Source: DASPKX01 sp035627835
GTDB lineage: Bacteria > Verrucomicrobiota > Verrucomicrobiia > Limisphaerales > SXQI01
Reading direction: 5' to 3'
NCBI GenBank assembly: GCA_035627835.1
Contig: DASPKX010000097.1
Location: 1-29,412 of the forward strand
Length of the DNA stretch: 29,412 bases
Positions 1 to 8,117 of the stretch are shown here, piece after piece. Under the pieces are notes generated by a model. The model was not told the DNA's origin. It saw only the letters and a list, made by a program, of their open reading frames with translations, and ran no database searches. Position numbers and translations under genes: made by a program. Numbering within the stretch: the first letter of the stretch is position 1; every line of letters starts with the position of its first letter.

Positions 1-387
1 CGAGCCGATGCCATGGTCATCTCCCAAACTCCAGCCGACGCGCTCGCCCGCGAATGGGCTGAGCACGGCATTGAGAAAGGCGTTCGCTTGATAGCAGGGC
101 AGGAGATGGGGACAAAAACGGATCACCTTCGCTTCGCTGCCGCTGGCAAGTACCCCGCTGAGAAGATTCTGATGATTGGCGACGCACCGGGGGACTACAA
201 AGCGGCGAAGGCAAACGGGGGGCTGTTTTACCCGATCGTGCCCGGCAAGGAGGAAGAGTCATGGAAACGATTCCACGACGAGGCATTGGATCGATTCTTC
301 AGCGGCAGGTTCGCAGGCGACTATGCGAAGGGCCTCCTGCACGAATTCGAAGCCGTGCTCCCAGAAAATCCGTCCTGGCTTAAATAA
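1..387 (+). CDS. HAD-family hydrolase, 3' part (5' end outside window)
   Basis: The reading frame is open from the first base, so this is the C-terminal part of a longer gene; the first internal ATG is at 13 and is probably not the start. The visible 128 residues contain the HAD motif IV region, M-I-G-D-A-P-G-D-Y followed by K-A-A-K-A-N-G-G, where the two aspartates coordinate the catalytic magnesium. An upstream lysine (around G-T-K-T-D-H) could be motif III. The nucleophile motif I (DxDxT/V) would be upstream of the window. Haloacid-dehalogenase-type enzymes mostly hydrolyse phosphate esters in the cytoplasm; the substrate cannot be told from this fragment. A terminator hairpin follows directly. 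Assignment to the superfamily is fairly secure, function is not. Confidence 0.75.
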   Translation, partial: RADAMVISQTPADALAREWAEHGIEKGVRLIAGQEMGTKTDHLRFAAAGKYPAEKILMIGDAPGDYKAAKANGGLFYPIVPGKEEESWKRFHDEALDRFFSGRFAGDYAKGLLHEFEAVLPENPSWLK

Positions 388-390
388 CAC

Positions 391-421
391 AAAGCAGCCC
401 TGCGCTTGGCAGGACTGCTTT
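391..421 (+). terminator. Rho-independent terminator after the HAD gene
   Basis: A 13-bp stem (one C-A mismatch) with loop GCTTG: AAAGCAGCCCTGC pairs with GCAGGACTGCTTT. The stem begins with A's and ends in T's, so it could terminate transcription from both sides. It lies 3 bp after the HAD stop codon and about 50 bp beyond the stop of the minus-strand DUF1328 gene, so it may serve both. Confidence 0.75.
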
Positions 422-470
422 ATGACTGGCTGATTTCCCCACGAATCAGCCGAATTGTTTGATTCCTTTG

Positions 471-632
471 TTAGACCCGGCGCTTTCCGAAGAAGAGCGA
501 GATCACAAAGAGCACCAGGAACACCGCGAACAGAACCTTCGCCAGCCCTGCGGCTGTGCCTGCAATGCCACCGAATCCGAGCACCGCTGCAATCAGCGCG
601 ATCACCAACAGTGCGATAGTCCAACTCAACAT
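471..632 (-). CDS. DUF1328 family small membrane protein (YtjA-like)
   Basis: A 53-residue protein too short for ordinary ORF cut-offs. It begins M-L-S-W-T-I and contains the hallmark A-A-V-L-G-F-G-G-I-A-G-T-A of the DUF1328/YtjA family, with two hydrophobic helices (about residues 4-24 and 31-50) separated by this glycine-rich turn and a basic C-terminal tail K-R-R-V. Family members are usually 50-60 residues and sit in the inner membrane; their role is not established, though they are often linked to stress. A good ribosome binding site (AAAGGAG, 6-7 bases before ATG) supports the start. It is a single gene facing the HAD gene, with the shared terminator in between. Confidence 0.9.
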   Translation of the reverse strand: MLSWTIALLVIALIAAVLGFGGIAGTAAGLAKVLFAVFLVLFVISLFFGKRRV

Positions 633-996
633 AATGTCTCCTTTTGTTCAGTTTCCGTTTCCGGAATCTGAGTCAACCTACGCTGCGGCACGCCAAAGGC
701 CATAGGGACCGCCCCCTGAAAAAGCTTTGCGAAAAGGGGGCTCAGGGATGGGCGCCTATTCACTTCCGTTGTGGCGGTGGCCCCCTCAACCTTGCGATGA
801 GCGGAAAGGACGACTTCCTAATCGAGCGAAAGCATCAACGAGCCCTTACTCGTAAACTGTCTCTCATCAAGGCGCGTTTGAGTTAAACTTGGACAGCAGC
901 CTTAAGCGGTTCCCTGATTGCAACCACAGGCCGAAAAGTCGGCGCTCTTTGTGCATTAACCGCTCTCGTGCAGGATGACGGGCAGGTGGTGAGTGT
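633..996. other. Gene-free stretch between DUF1328 and the hybrid kinase
   Basis: No credible coding sequence on either strand. It must hold the divergent promoters of the DUF1328 gene and the kinase gene. The only visible structure is a 7-bp inverted repeat, GCCCCCT at 711-717 and AGGGGGC at 735-741, enclosing an A-rich loop; it has no T tract, so I do not call it a terminator. I see no convincing -35/-10 pair. Confidence 0.5.
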
Positions 997-2931
997 ATGA
1001 GTGGGCAGTTGCGAGCTTTGTTGGTTGAGGATTGTAAGGACGATGCCGAGTTGCTGGTGAAGGAGCTGGAGCGGGCGGGGTATGAGTGCGTCTCTGAACG
1101 TGTGCATGATGAGAACGGGTTGCGGGCAGCGCTGAAGCAGCCCTGGGATGTTATCATCTGCGACTACCGGCTTCCCCAATTCGACGGAGCTGAAGCGCTC
1201 AAGATCATTCGCCCAATCACAGAAACGCCCGTGCTGATTGTTTCGGGCGCCATCGGTGAGGAGACAGCTGTCGAAGCCCTTAAAGCGGGGGCGGACGATT
1301 ATCTGCTCAAGGACCGAATCGCGCGGCTCGGGCCAGCTGTTAAACGCGCCCTGCGGGAGGCGAATCTCCGTCGTGTCAAAAAGAGCACCGAAAGCGCCCT
1401 TCGCGAAAGCGAGGAGCGTTATCGCCAATTAGTGGAAAGCTCGCCAGATGGAATGCTCATTTTTGAGAATGGGAAGCTTGTATACGCGAATCCTTCGAGC
1501 GTGGATCTCTTCGGGGCTCGCACACCGATGGACCTTCTTGGCCGAGGTGCCGCCGATCTCTTCAAGAGGCCTGATGATGAGCTGGTCCTGAAGCGCTTGG
1601 AAGAGGCGATGGAGGGGCGCACTCCCATGCCTGCCGAGGTGCATTTAAATGGACTAAGCGGCCCAGCCCGCGTGGTCGAATTGGCTTTAAAGAGCGTGGT
1701 GCACCACGGCGAAAAGGCGGTGCAGGCGACCTGCAGGGATATCTCCCTGCGTCGGCAGCTTGAGCAGGAGCTTCGGCAGAACCAAAGGATGGAAGCAGTC
1801 GCGCGGCTGGCAGCTGGCGTCGCGCACGACTTCAATAATCTGCTAACGGTGCTCATTGGCCATATCGGATTGATCAAGTCTGGCCTGCCGCATACGGACC
1901 CGATTTACCAGGATGTGCAGCAAGCAGCGGCAGTGGCTGATCGGGCGTTCCATCTGACGCACCAACTGCTGGCCTTGAGCCGCAAACAAACCCTCTCGCT
2001 GCTGCCGCTCAGCCTGAACACCGTTATTCTCCAGACCCAAAGTTTGATTCTGCGCGGCTTGCGGGATGAGATTCATCTGCAAGTGAGCCTGGCGCCGGAT
2101 CTTCGCCCCGCGCGCATGGATGCAGGCCAGATGGAGCATGTGCTTTTAAACCTCGCGGCTCACGCGAAGTCCACCATGCAGCACGGCGGCAAGCTGGCGC
2201 TGCAAACTTTCAATGTTCAGTTCACGCCTGAAAGCGCCGATAAACCGCATGAAATGCCTGATGGTGACTATGTCTGCTTAAAAGTGTCCGACACGGGAGT
2301 GGGCTTGCCGGAGGATGCGCAGGAGCAGATTTTTGAGCCGTTCATCACCTCTTCAGGCGCCATGGGGCCTGGCCTGGCCCTCTCGACGGTTTATGGAATC
2401 GTCCGGCAGCACAATGGTCACATTTATTGCCGATCCGAGTTGGGGAAAGGTTCCACTTTTACCATTTACCTGCCCGCGCACGCATCAACGGTGGGAAAGG
2501 AGGTTGACCCGCAAGCTCCGCCAGTGGCAGCTCGTGCGGGTCGCGCCAAGACGATTTTGGTGGTTGAGGATGAGGAGATGCTTCGCGATTTTGCGCAGTT
2601 AGTTCTCCGCCGCAACGGCTTCACGGTGCTGTCCGCCGCGAATGGCCGCGAGGCGTTGCAGATCTGCCAGCGTGAAAACCAGGAAATCGACCTCGTTTTC
2701 ACGGATGTGGTCATGCCGGCCATGAGCGGCCCCGAATTGGTCCGCGAGCTTCCTAAGTATCGCCCAAATGTGCCGGTGCTCTTTACCTCCGGTTACACCG
2801 AGCCAGTGCTGGTGGACCATGGGCTTCACTTGACCTCCCAGGAATTTCTCTCCAAGCCGTATACGGTCCAATCGCTCGTCGCGAAAATCAGCGAGGCGTT
2901 GCATCGGAAGGCTGAGAAGGACGCCATATAA
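997..2931 (+). CDS. Hybrid sensor histidine kinase: REC-PAS-HisKA-HATPase-REC
   Basis: A cytoplasmic 644-residue protein with no membrane segment. Domains in order: receiver 1 (about 5-120; acidic pair E11/D12, phosphoacceptor D56, K105), PAS (about 130-255), HisKA (about 258-330; H277 in V-A-H-D-F-N-N-L), HATPase_c (about 375-495; D442 in D-T-G-V-G), receiver 2 (about 518-640; D570 in F-T-D-V-V-M-P, K620 in L-S-K-P-Y). The ATPase domain is unusual: the N-box position that is normally N in N-A-R-D-A-M is H389 (A-H-A-K-S-T-M), and the G2 box normally written G-T-G-L-G-L reads G-P-G-L-A-L (457-462). It may bind ATP poorly and act as a phosphatase, a phosphorelay or a scaffold. An AGGTGG sequence about 8 bases upstream supports the start. 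The next gene, selD, begins about 60 bp downstream on the same strand. Confidence 0.9.
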   Translation: MSGQLRALLVEDCKDDAELLVKELERAGYECVSERVHDENGLRAALKQPWDVIICDYRLPQFDGAEALKIIRPITETPVLIVSGAIGEETAVEALKAGADDYLLKDRIARLGPAVKRALREANLRRVKKSTESALRESEERYRQLVESSPDGMLIFENGKLVYANPSSVDLFGARTPMDLLGRGAADLFKRPDDELVLKRLEEAMEGRTPMPAEVHLNGLSGPARVVELALKSVVHHGEKAVQATCRDISLRRQLEQELRQNQRMEAVARLAAGVAHDFNNLLTVLIGHIGLIKSGLPHTDPIYQDVQQAAAVADRAFHLTHQLLALSRKQTLSLLPLSLNTVILQTQSLILRGLRDEIHLQVSLAPDLRPARMDAGQMEHVLLNLAAHAKSTMQHGGKLALQTFNVQFTPESADKPHEMPDGDYVCLKVSDTGVGLPEDAQEQIFEPFITSSGAMGPGLALSTVYGIVRQHNGHIYCRSELGKGSTFTIYLPAHASTVGKEVDPQAPPVAARAGRAKTILVVEDEEMLRDFAQLVLRRNGFTVLSAANGREALQICQRENQEIDLVFTDVVMPAMSGPELVRELPKYRPNVPVLFTSGYTEPVLVDHGLHLTSQEFLSKPYTVQSLVAKISEALHRKAEKDAI

Positions 2932-2990
2932 ACCGCACGTATCAAAGCTGCTTTTGTCCGGATGAGAAATTCGGCATGGTTCCCGCGAGC

Positions 2991-4040
2991 ATGTCTCGCA
3001 AAGAACCAATCAAGTTAACGGCATTGTCTTCGTGCGCGGGTTGAGCTTCCAAGCTTAGCCAAAGGGCTCTTGCGCAAGTTTTGCGTCAACTCCCTTCCAG
3101 TCACGACAGCAAGTTGCTTGTGGGAGCTGCCACGGCCGACGACGCGGGTGTTTATCAAATTAACCCGAAACGCGCGCTGGTGCAGACGGTGGACTTCTTT
3201 ACGCCCATCGTGGACGACCCTGTGGTGTATGGGCGCATCGCCGCGACTAACGCGTTGTCCGATGTGTATGCGATGGGTGGACGGCCTCTCGTGGCGATGA
3301 ATATCCTCGGGTTTCCGGAGGAGAAGGTTCCACCTGAGATGGTGGGGCAAATCCTTCGCGGCGGAGCCTTGCAAGCGCGGAAGGCAAAATGCCCGATTGT
3401 CGGCGGCCACACCATCCAATGCGCCGAACCTTTTTACGGGCTGGCGGTGACTGGGGTAGTGCACCCGAAGCGGGTGATAACAAACGCCCAAGCGCGCCCG
3501 GGCGACATCCTCATCATCACCAAACCCCTCGGCACTGGAATCATCACGACTGGGATCAAACGTGCCGGCGCTTCTGCCGCGGCGCTGCGCGCAGCCCTCC
3601 GGTCAATGACCACCTTGAACACGGTTGGCGCCGTTGTCGGTGAAGCCGGCCTTGTTCGCGCTGGTACCGACATCACAGGCTTCGGCCTGCTGGGGCACCT
3701 CAGCTCAATGTGCAAGGCCAGCGGTGTCGGGGCGCGCCTGCGCGCTTCCGAGCTGCCCGTGCTGCACAAGGAGGTTCGTGAGCTGATACGCCGGGGGTTC
3801 GTGCCTGGCGGAACGCGAGAGAATCTAGCGCGCGCTCAGGAGTTTGTTGAATTCGGCAATGTATCGCCCACCGAACAGATCATTGCGGCTGACGCGCAAA
3901 CCAGTGGTGGTTTGCTGCTGTGCGTGCCGGAGAAAAATTTAGCCCGCACACTGAAATTGCTAAAGGACGGCAGGACGTTGTGCGCGGCGGTGATTGGGCA
4001 GATCACAAAAGGCAAAAGAATTCAGCTCACTGCAGGTTAA
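2991..4040 (+). CDS. selD: Selenide, water dikinase (selenophosphate synthetase), selenocysteine-containing
   Basis: SelD makes selenophosphate from selenide and ATP, the selenium donor for tRNA-Sec and selenouridine. The open frame without recoding starts only at about 3081 and would lack the active site. Reading through the in-frame TGA at 3042-3044 gives a 349-residue protein beginning M-S-R-K-E-P-I-K-L-T, with the active-site motif S-C-A-G-U-A-S-K: U18 replaces the catalytic Cys and K21 is the conserved lysine (C17 and K20 in E. coli). Further SelD signatures are V-D-F-F-T-P-I-V, G-R-I-A-A-T-N-A-L-S-D, Y-A-M-G-G, V-G-G-H-T-I and D-I-T-G-F-G-L-L-G-H. A SECIS-like hairpin follows the UGA. 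The start at 2991 fits the family N-terminus; an in-frame ATG at 2976 is possible and neither has a strong ribosome binding site. The stop codon overlaps by 2 bases the stop of the convergent CoA ligase gene. Confidence 0.93.
3050..3072 (+). promoter_or_regulatory. SECIS-like hairpin of selD
   Basis: Starting 5 bases after the UGA codon, CAAG (3050-3053) can pair with CTTG (3069-3072) and AGCC (3057-3060) with GGCT (3065-3068), leaving a 3-base bulge CTT on one side and a 4-base loop AAAG. The apical loop lies about 17 bases after the UGA, within the spacing known for bacterial SECIS elements, which SelB binds through a short stem with bulge and a G-containing loop. The pairing is short and read by eye. 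Confidence 0.6.
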
Positions 4041-5338
4041 GATTCGCGCACCCATCGGCGCGCTTTCATTTCGAAGCGGGGGAGGGAGCCTTGCTCCACC
4101 ACCTGGACCGGAACACGCAACGCTAGGCGATCTTGAAACGAACGCTGCAAACGTGCGGTGAGTTCTTTCGCCAGGTCTGTGGACGTGGTCTCAATGCTCA
4201 GCTCCAGTTCCGGCAGCGAAGCAACAGAGCGAATCCGCGCCTGGTATTCGGTGATCTCCGGAAAGGATCGAACGATTTCGTCCACAGCGCTCGGGAACAC
4301 GTTCACGCCACGGATAACAACCATATCGTCACTGCGGCCGAGAATGCCCCCTTCCAGCCGCAGCAATGAACGACCGCATGTGCACGGGTTGTGCTGTCCT
4401 CCTTCTGCTTGATGCCAGTCGCGCGGCAGGCGCACGAGATCCCCGGTGCGATAACGCAGGAGAGGGGAGCCGGTTCTGCGCAATGTGGTTAGAACCAATT
4501 CGCCCACTTCGCCTGCGCTGGTCAGGGCGCCGTCTGTGTTAATGATCTCGGCGAGATACGCGGGCTCGTGCACATGCAGAACGCCCGGTTGCGCCGGACA
4601 CTCGTAAGTGACAGGACCGACCTCAGTCATGCCGTGGTGGTCGAAAACCCGCGCAGTTGGCCAAAGGCTCTCTAGCTTCTGCCTTGTCGCCGGAATGCTT
4701 CCACCTGGTTCACCCGCAACGATCAGCAGACGAACTTTGCTGCTCGCCAACGAGATTCTGTCCTGCCCTGCCACTTCACCGAGTCGGAGAGCATACGTCG
4801 GTGTGCAGCAGAGCACAGTCGCTTCGTTCTCGAGGATGGCGGACAAACGCGCGGTGGTGCTCAACCCACCACCGGGAATGCAGAGGGCGTTCAGGCGCGC
4901 TCCTGCTTCAAACGCCAGCCAGAAGCCAATGAAAGGCCCGAACGAAAAGGCAAAGAAGATCCGATCCTGCGGGGTAACGGCAGCAGCTTTGAAGACTTCC
5001 ACCCAGCTATCCACAAGCCCATCCCAGCTTTCCGGATCATCCAGCCAACGCAGCGGCGATCCTGAAGTGCCGCTCGTTTGGTGAAAGCGCGTGTAGCGAT
5101 TGAGCGGGAACGTCAGGTTTGTGCCGAAGGGCGGATGTTCCCGCTGATCAGCAACCAACTCCTGCTTGAATGTGAAGGGAACCTGCTCTCTATATTCCGC
5201 AATCGTGCGGGGCGTGACGGGAGCTTTCCCGAGTTTCCGCTGATAAAAGCCGTTGGTCGATTGAATGGCGGATAACAACGCGCGCAGATCCTCCAGTTGC
5301 CCCAGAAGAACTTCCGTTCGCGTTGCGAAACCCCCCAT
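4037..5338 (-). CDS. Phenylacetate--CoA ligase family (PaaK-like) AMP-binding enzyme
   Basis: A 433-residue cytoplasmic enzyme of the adenylate-forming superfamily, the usual size for PaaK. It shows the phosphate-binding loop T-S-G-T-S-G-S-P (88-95), the adenine-site motif G-M-T-E-V-G-P (236-242), Y-R-T-G-D-L-V, and the C-terminal R-G-V-N-V-F-P-S-A-V typical of PaaK. Such enzymes activate aryl or other carboxylic acids as acyl-AMP and transfer them to CoA. No other phenylacetate catabolism genes are nearby, so the substrate is open. Its ATG lies 2 bp after the stop of the upstream membrane protein gene, so the two are almost certainly cotranscribed. Its 3' end overlaps the selD stop codon. 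Confidence 0.88.
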   Translation of the reverse strand: MGGFATRTEVLLGQLEDLRALLSAIQSTNGFYQRKLGKAPVTPRTIAEYREQVPFTFKQELVADQREHPPFGTNLTFPLNRYTRFHQTSGTSGSPLRWLDDPESWDGLVDSWVEVFKAAAVTPQDRIFFAFSFGPFIGFWLAFEAGARLNALCIPGGGLSTTARLSAILENEATVLCCTPTYALRLGEVAGQDRISLASSKVRLLIVAGEPGGSIPATRQKLESLWPTARVFDHHGMTEVGPVTYECPAQPGVLHVHEPAYLAEIINTDGALTSAGEVGELVLTTLRRTGSPLLRYRTGDLVRLPRDWHQAEGGQHNPCTCGRSLLRLEGGILGRSDDMVVIRGVNVFPSAVDEIVRSFPEITEYQARIRSVASLPELELSIETTSTDLAKELTARLQRSFQDRLALRVPVQVVEQGSLPRFEMKARRWVRES

Positions 5339-5340
5339 GT

Positions 5341-5889
5341 TTAGCGACCAGGGCCAGTGTTGCTGACCTGCGCAGTGGGAGCTTTAGCAGGCGCAGGCGA
5401 GGGCTTGAAGAAGGTCACCAGGCAGCCACCGACCGCAGCCAGAGCAATGCCCGCGTAGAATTGCCAACGCACATTGCCCCAACCTCCTGCGGGCGGATGA
5501 AGGATCAGGGAATAAACTGCGTTCACAATCGGCGCTCCAGCGAACACGATGGACATCACCACTGCCGGAGTTCCTTTAGCCCCAAAGGCCAGCAGCACAC
5601 CAAAAGCGCCAATGGCCCCAACGATGCCGGCGATTAACGACCACCACATCCCTCGCGCAGGCAGGTTCCATGTGGCCCCTTTTGCGAGGAGCAGCGCTAG
5701 GGGTGCGAGAACCGCGGTCAAGAAGTACGCTATGCCGACAAAGAGGAACGCTTTGTACCGGCCATTAACCGGATCCTGCATGGCGACCTGTCCTGTGTGC
5801 AGGAACACGCCATACACGCCCCAGGAGGCAACTGTCAGCAACGCGAAAAAGAGCCAAGTGTATCCTGGCGAAGTCGAAGTCTCAGGCAT
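5341..5889 (-). CDS. EamA/DMT-like multi-helix membrane protein
   Basis: A very hydrophobic protein of 182 residues starting M-P-E-T-S with about five membrane helices: around 11-30, 47-70, 80-105, 107-127 and 140-160. The glycine- and alanine-rich helices and the pattern G-A-I-G-A-F-G-V-L-L-A-F resemble one EamA unit of the drug/metabolite transporter superfamily, which normally has two such units and ten helices; this one is a half-size protein that might dimerise. The frame is open further upstream to 6156 but that would overlap the preceding hydrolase gene, so a start at 5889 or at the in-frame ATG ending at 5916 is preferred; neither has an ideal ribosome binding site. It is coupled to the CoA ligase gene 2 bp downstream, so it might carry the ligase's substrate or product (inference). 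Confidence 0.75.
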   Translation of the reverse strand: MPETSTSPGYTWLFFALLTVASWGVYGVFLHTGQVAMQDPVNGRYKAFLFVGIAYFLTAVLAPLALLLAKGATWNLPARGMWWSLIAGIVGAIGAFGVLLAFGAKGTPAVVMSIVFAGAPIVNAVYSLILHPPAGGWGNVRWQFYAGIALAAVGGCLVTFFKPSPAPAKAPTAQVSNTGPGR

Positions 5890-5953
5890 ATGTCGTGCGG
5901 ATGCTACGCTGGACATGCGTCCGCAGCAATTCTCCAAAAACGCTACTGGGCGG

Positions 5954-8113
5954 TTAACGCGTGGCCGAAAGAATTCTCCGGGCCTGCCGGTCGAGGTCGC
6001 CTTCGCGGCGGAAGAGCGTGTAGGTGCAGGTGCGTTCGATCGATGAGCCGGTCTGCATGTTCTGAAGAGGCCCGAGCAACTCAAGCTCCACATACTCCAG
6101 TGGGTCAGGATTCGTGTAGATCTCCGCGCTGCTCCCCTGGTCGGGATACTCCGCATTCTTTACTCGCGGAGATTCGATCAGCAAAAGCTCCTCTTCGCCG
6201 GCCCAGAGCAAGGCTCCCGCATGGTTGCCAATTTTCGTGCTGTCCTGGCGGCTCCGCTTCATTGTGAGCATCCCGTCGGTCGTTTCCAGGCCGAGCGGAA
6301 GTTTGTCGCTCTGGCGATTGAACCCTTCCGGGTAGGGAGAAGGATTTGGAGCGGGCATGTACATCAACACAGGATCATCCAACTGCGTGATCACCCAGAC
6401 CCCAACACGAACCGGGTTGCCGCTGACCTTCTCATACTGAGTGCGGACTCGCATCACCGGTTTGTCGGGATCCAATTCGATGAAGCGACGCGCGTGAATG
6501 CCGTAATTGGAATCCACCGAGTTCACCAACATCACAGTGGTTCCTTCAATGCGATACTGCGCGGGCATGGAATCAAACGCGGCCGGGGGCGGCCACCCGC
6601 GCTTCGCGATTTGGCCCCAGTCCGCTTGCGGCGCCGGCCAGGTTTTATCGCCGCCGAAGTTGATCCAATCACTCGCGGCCAGATCCGGGGCCTTGCCGTC
6701 GAGGGAACGGTTCTCCCAAAAAGGCCCATCCTCATCGCCCGTGAAGCGGAACTGCATGATCCTTCCGATCGCTGGAACGATGATGATTTCCGCAGAGCCG
6801 TTGGACATCAGGATTGAATTGGCCCAGCCGTGGTAGTTCGTGCGGGAGACCTGCACCTGTCCCCTTTTCAGCGGCGTGGCCTGCGCGGCCGTGGTGATCG
6901 GATTCACTGGCGCCAGCGGGTTTGCTCGAGGTGTCTGCAAGTCCGGGGCCGGGCGCGTGTGAGCTGGGTCGGGATTAGCCACAACGCCCCGCACCGGGGG
7001 GCTGCCTGTCATTTCGGCCAATAGGTTGAAGAATGCACGCTTTCGCTCGGTGTTAATTCCCCAGTTCACCGGCGGGCATTGGTAGCCATCCTGATAGTTG
7101 CTCAAGCCCGGGTCGAAGTAGCCCCAGGATGCATGCTCGCTGACCGCCGCAGCGAAATTGTTTTGGGGCTTATCAAAGTCGAAGTGATCATCCTCATTGA
7201 ACACGATCGGCTGTCCACGGTAACCCGACACGGCGCGGGCTTGGCGCACCATCTCAGCGATTCGATTTGGATCCGAGACACCGTTCCCATGAATCAGCAG
7301 AAAGTCCGCAGTGCGCGCGACGTTTGGCTTTGGAATCGTTCCACCTCCGTAGGACGCGCTGACGAGCAGGCGGCGATTGGTCCTTGTCCGTTCCTGCACA
7401 CGGCGGATCAGTTCATGCACTCTGTCCGGCTGGAGAATCGGGTGATTGTAACGAACGTCGCATTCATTGTTGATCTCGATCAGCACATTCCGCCAGGCAT
7501 GGTTCAGAACCCAATCGGTGGCATTATCGACAGCGTTTAAGATAGCGCCCTCATCCTTCAGCCGCTCATCCTGGCCAAAGTAGAAGTAGCCGAGAATGAC
7601 CACCATCCCCAGTTCGTCGGCCTTGTTTACGATGCGCTCCAGGCGATTAAGGTAGTCCTCCCGCAACGAGCCATCTGACTCGAAAGCAGAATTATGCCAC
7701 GGCTGTTCACGCGAGTAACCCTGTGGCGAGCCACCTTGGAGGTTGATGGTGAATGCCAACAGTCCGTGCCGGCGCCATTCGGGCATGGCTGCGATGAACT
7801 CAGTCGTGTTCCTTTCTGGATCCCACCGCCCAGTGTCCGGGTAAGCCCACCGTGAAACCGTTTCGGGGTTTTGGTCATCGAAGATGCCCTGAACCATGCG
7901 TGAGTTCATGAGCAGCCCTTCAATCTTGTGATTGCGCCAAAGCCGGCCTTTGTAAGTTGCCTCCCCGTTTATGTAGAATTGGTCGCCCACGATGCTGACG
8001 GACGTCCGCCCGACCGGCCGTTGCATGGCGGGCACGTGCTTGCTGCTTTGGCAGCCGATGAGGACCGTCAGCGCGAACGCCAGCGCGGCGACAGGGCGAA
8101 TCCAGAGTTGCAT
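5954..8113 (-). CDS. Lipoprotein: clan GH-A-like glycoside hydrolase fused to a DUF4380 domain
   Basis: A 719-residue protein with a lipoprotein signal (hydrophobic 8-20, lipobox V-L-I-G-C, C21), so exported and probably membrane anchored. Residues about 35-375 look like a TIM-barrel hydrolase: the I-E-I-N-N-E segment places a likely acid/base at E217 and P-I-V-F-N-E a likely nucleophile at E307, about 90 residues apart as in clan GH-A. A Pro/Ala/Thr-rich linker (about 378-415) joins a C-terminal domain (about 418-700) with E-I-I-I-V-P-A-I-G-R-I-M-Q-F, which resembles DUF4380, a beta-rich family related in look to galactose-mutarotase folds. Substrate unknown, presumably a polysaccharide. The frame is open to 8191 but that would overlap the TerC gene; the ATG at 8113 lies 4 bp after the TerC stop and gives a proper signal peptide. 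Confidence 0.82.
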   Translation of the reverse strand: MQLWIRPVAALAFALTVLIGCQSSKHVPAMQRPVGRTSVSIVGDQFYINGEATYKGRLWRNHKIEGLLMNSRMVQGIFDDQNPETVSRWAYPDTGRWDPERNTTEFIAAMPEWRRHGLLAFTINLQGGSPQGYSREQPWHNSAFESDGSLREDYLNRLERIVNKADELGMVVILGYFYFGQDERLKDEGAILNAVDNATDWVLNHAWRNVLIEINNECDVRYNHPILQPDRVHELIRRVQERTRTNRRLLVSASYGGGTIPKPNVARTADFLLIHGNGVSDPNRIAEMVRQARAVSGYRGQPIVFNEDDHFDFDKPQNNFAAAVSEHASWGYFDPGLSNYQDGYQCPPVNWGINTERKRAFFNLLAEMTGSPPVRGVVANPDPAHTRPAPDLQTPRANPLAPVNPITTAAQATPLKRGQVQVSRTNYHGWANSILMSNGSAEIIIVPAIGRIMQFRFTGDEDGPFWENRSLDGKAPDLAASDWINFGGDKTWPAPQADWGQIAKRGWPPPAAFDSMPAQYRIEGTTVMLVNSVDSNYGIHARRFIELDPDKPVMRVRTQYEKVSGNPVRVGVWVITQLDDPVLMYMPAPNPSPYPEGFNRQSDKLPLGLETTDGMLTMKRSRQDSTKIGNHAGALLWAGEEELLLIESPRVKNAEYPDQGSSAEIYTNPDPLEYVELELLGPLQNMQTGSSIERTCTYTLFRREGDLDRQARRILSATR

Positions 8114-8117
8114 AAGC

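Noticed and set aside
711..741. Hairpin GCCCCCT/AGGGGGC as a terminator
   Set aside because: Large loop and no T tract; no gene ends immediately before it.
3081..4040. SelD starting at the TTG at 3081
   Set aside because: It would lack the catalytic residue and the lysine; homology extends through the UGA to 2991.
5341..6156. Long form of the EamA-like protein
   Set aside because: The N-terminal 89 residues overlap the glycoside hydrolase gene on the same strand and are not membrane-like.
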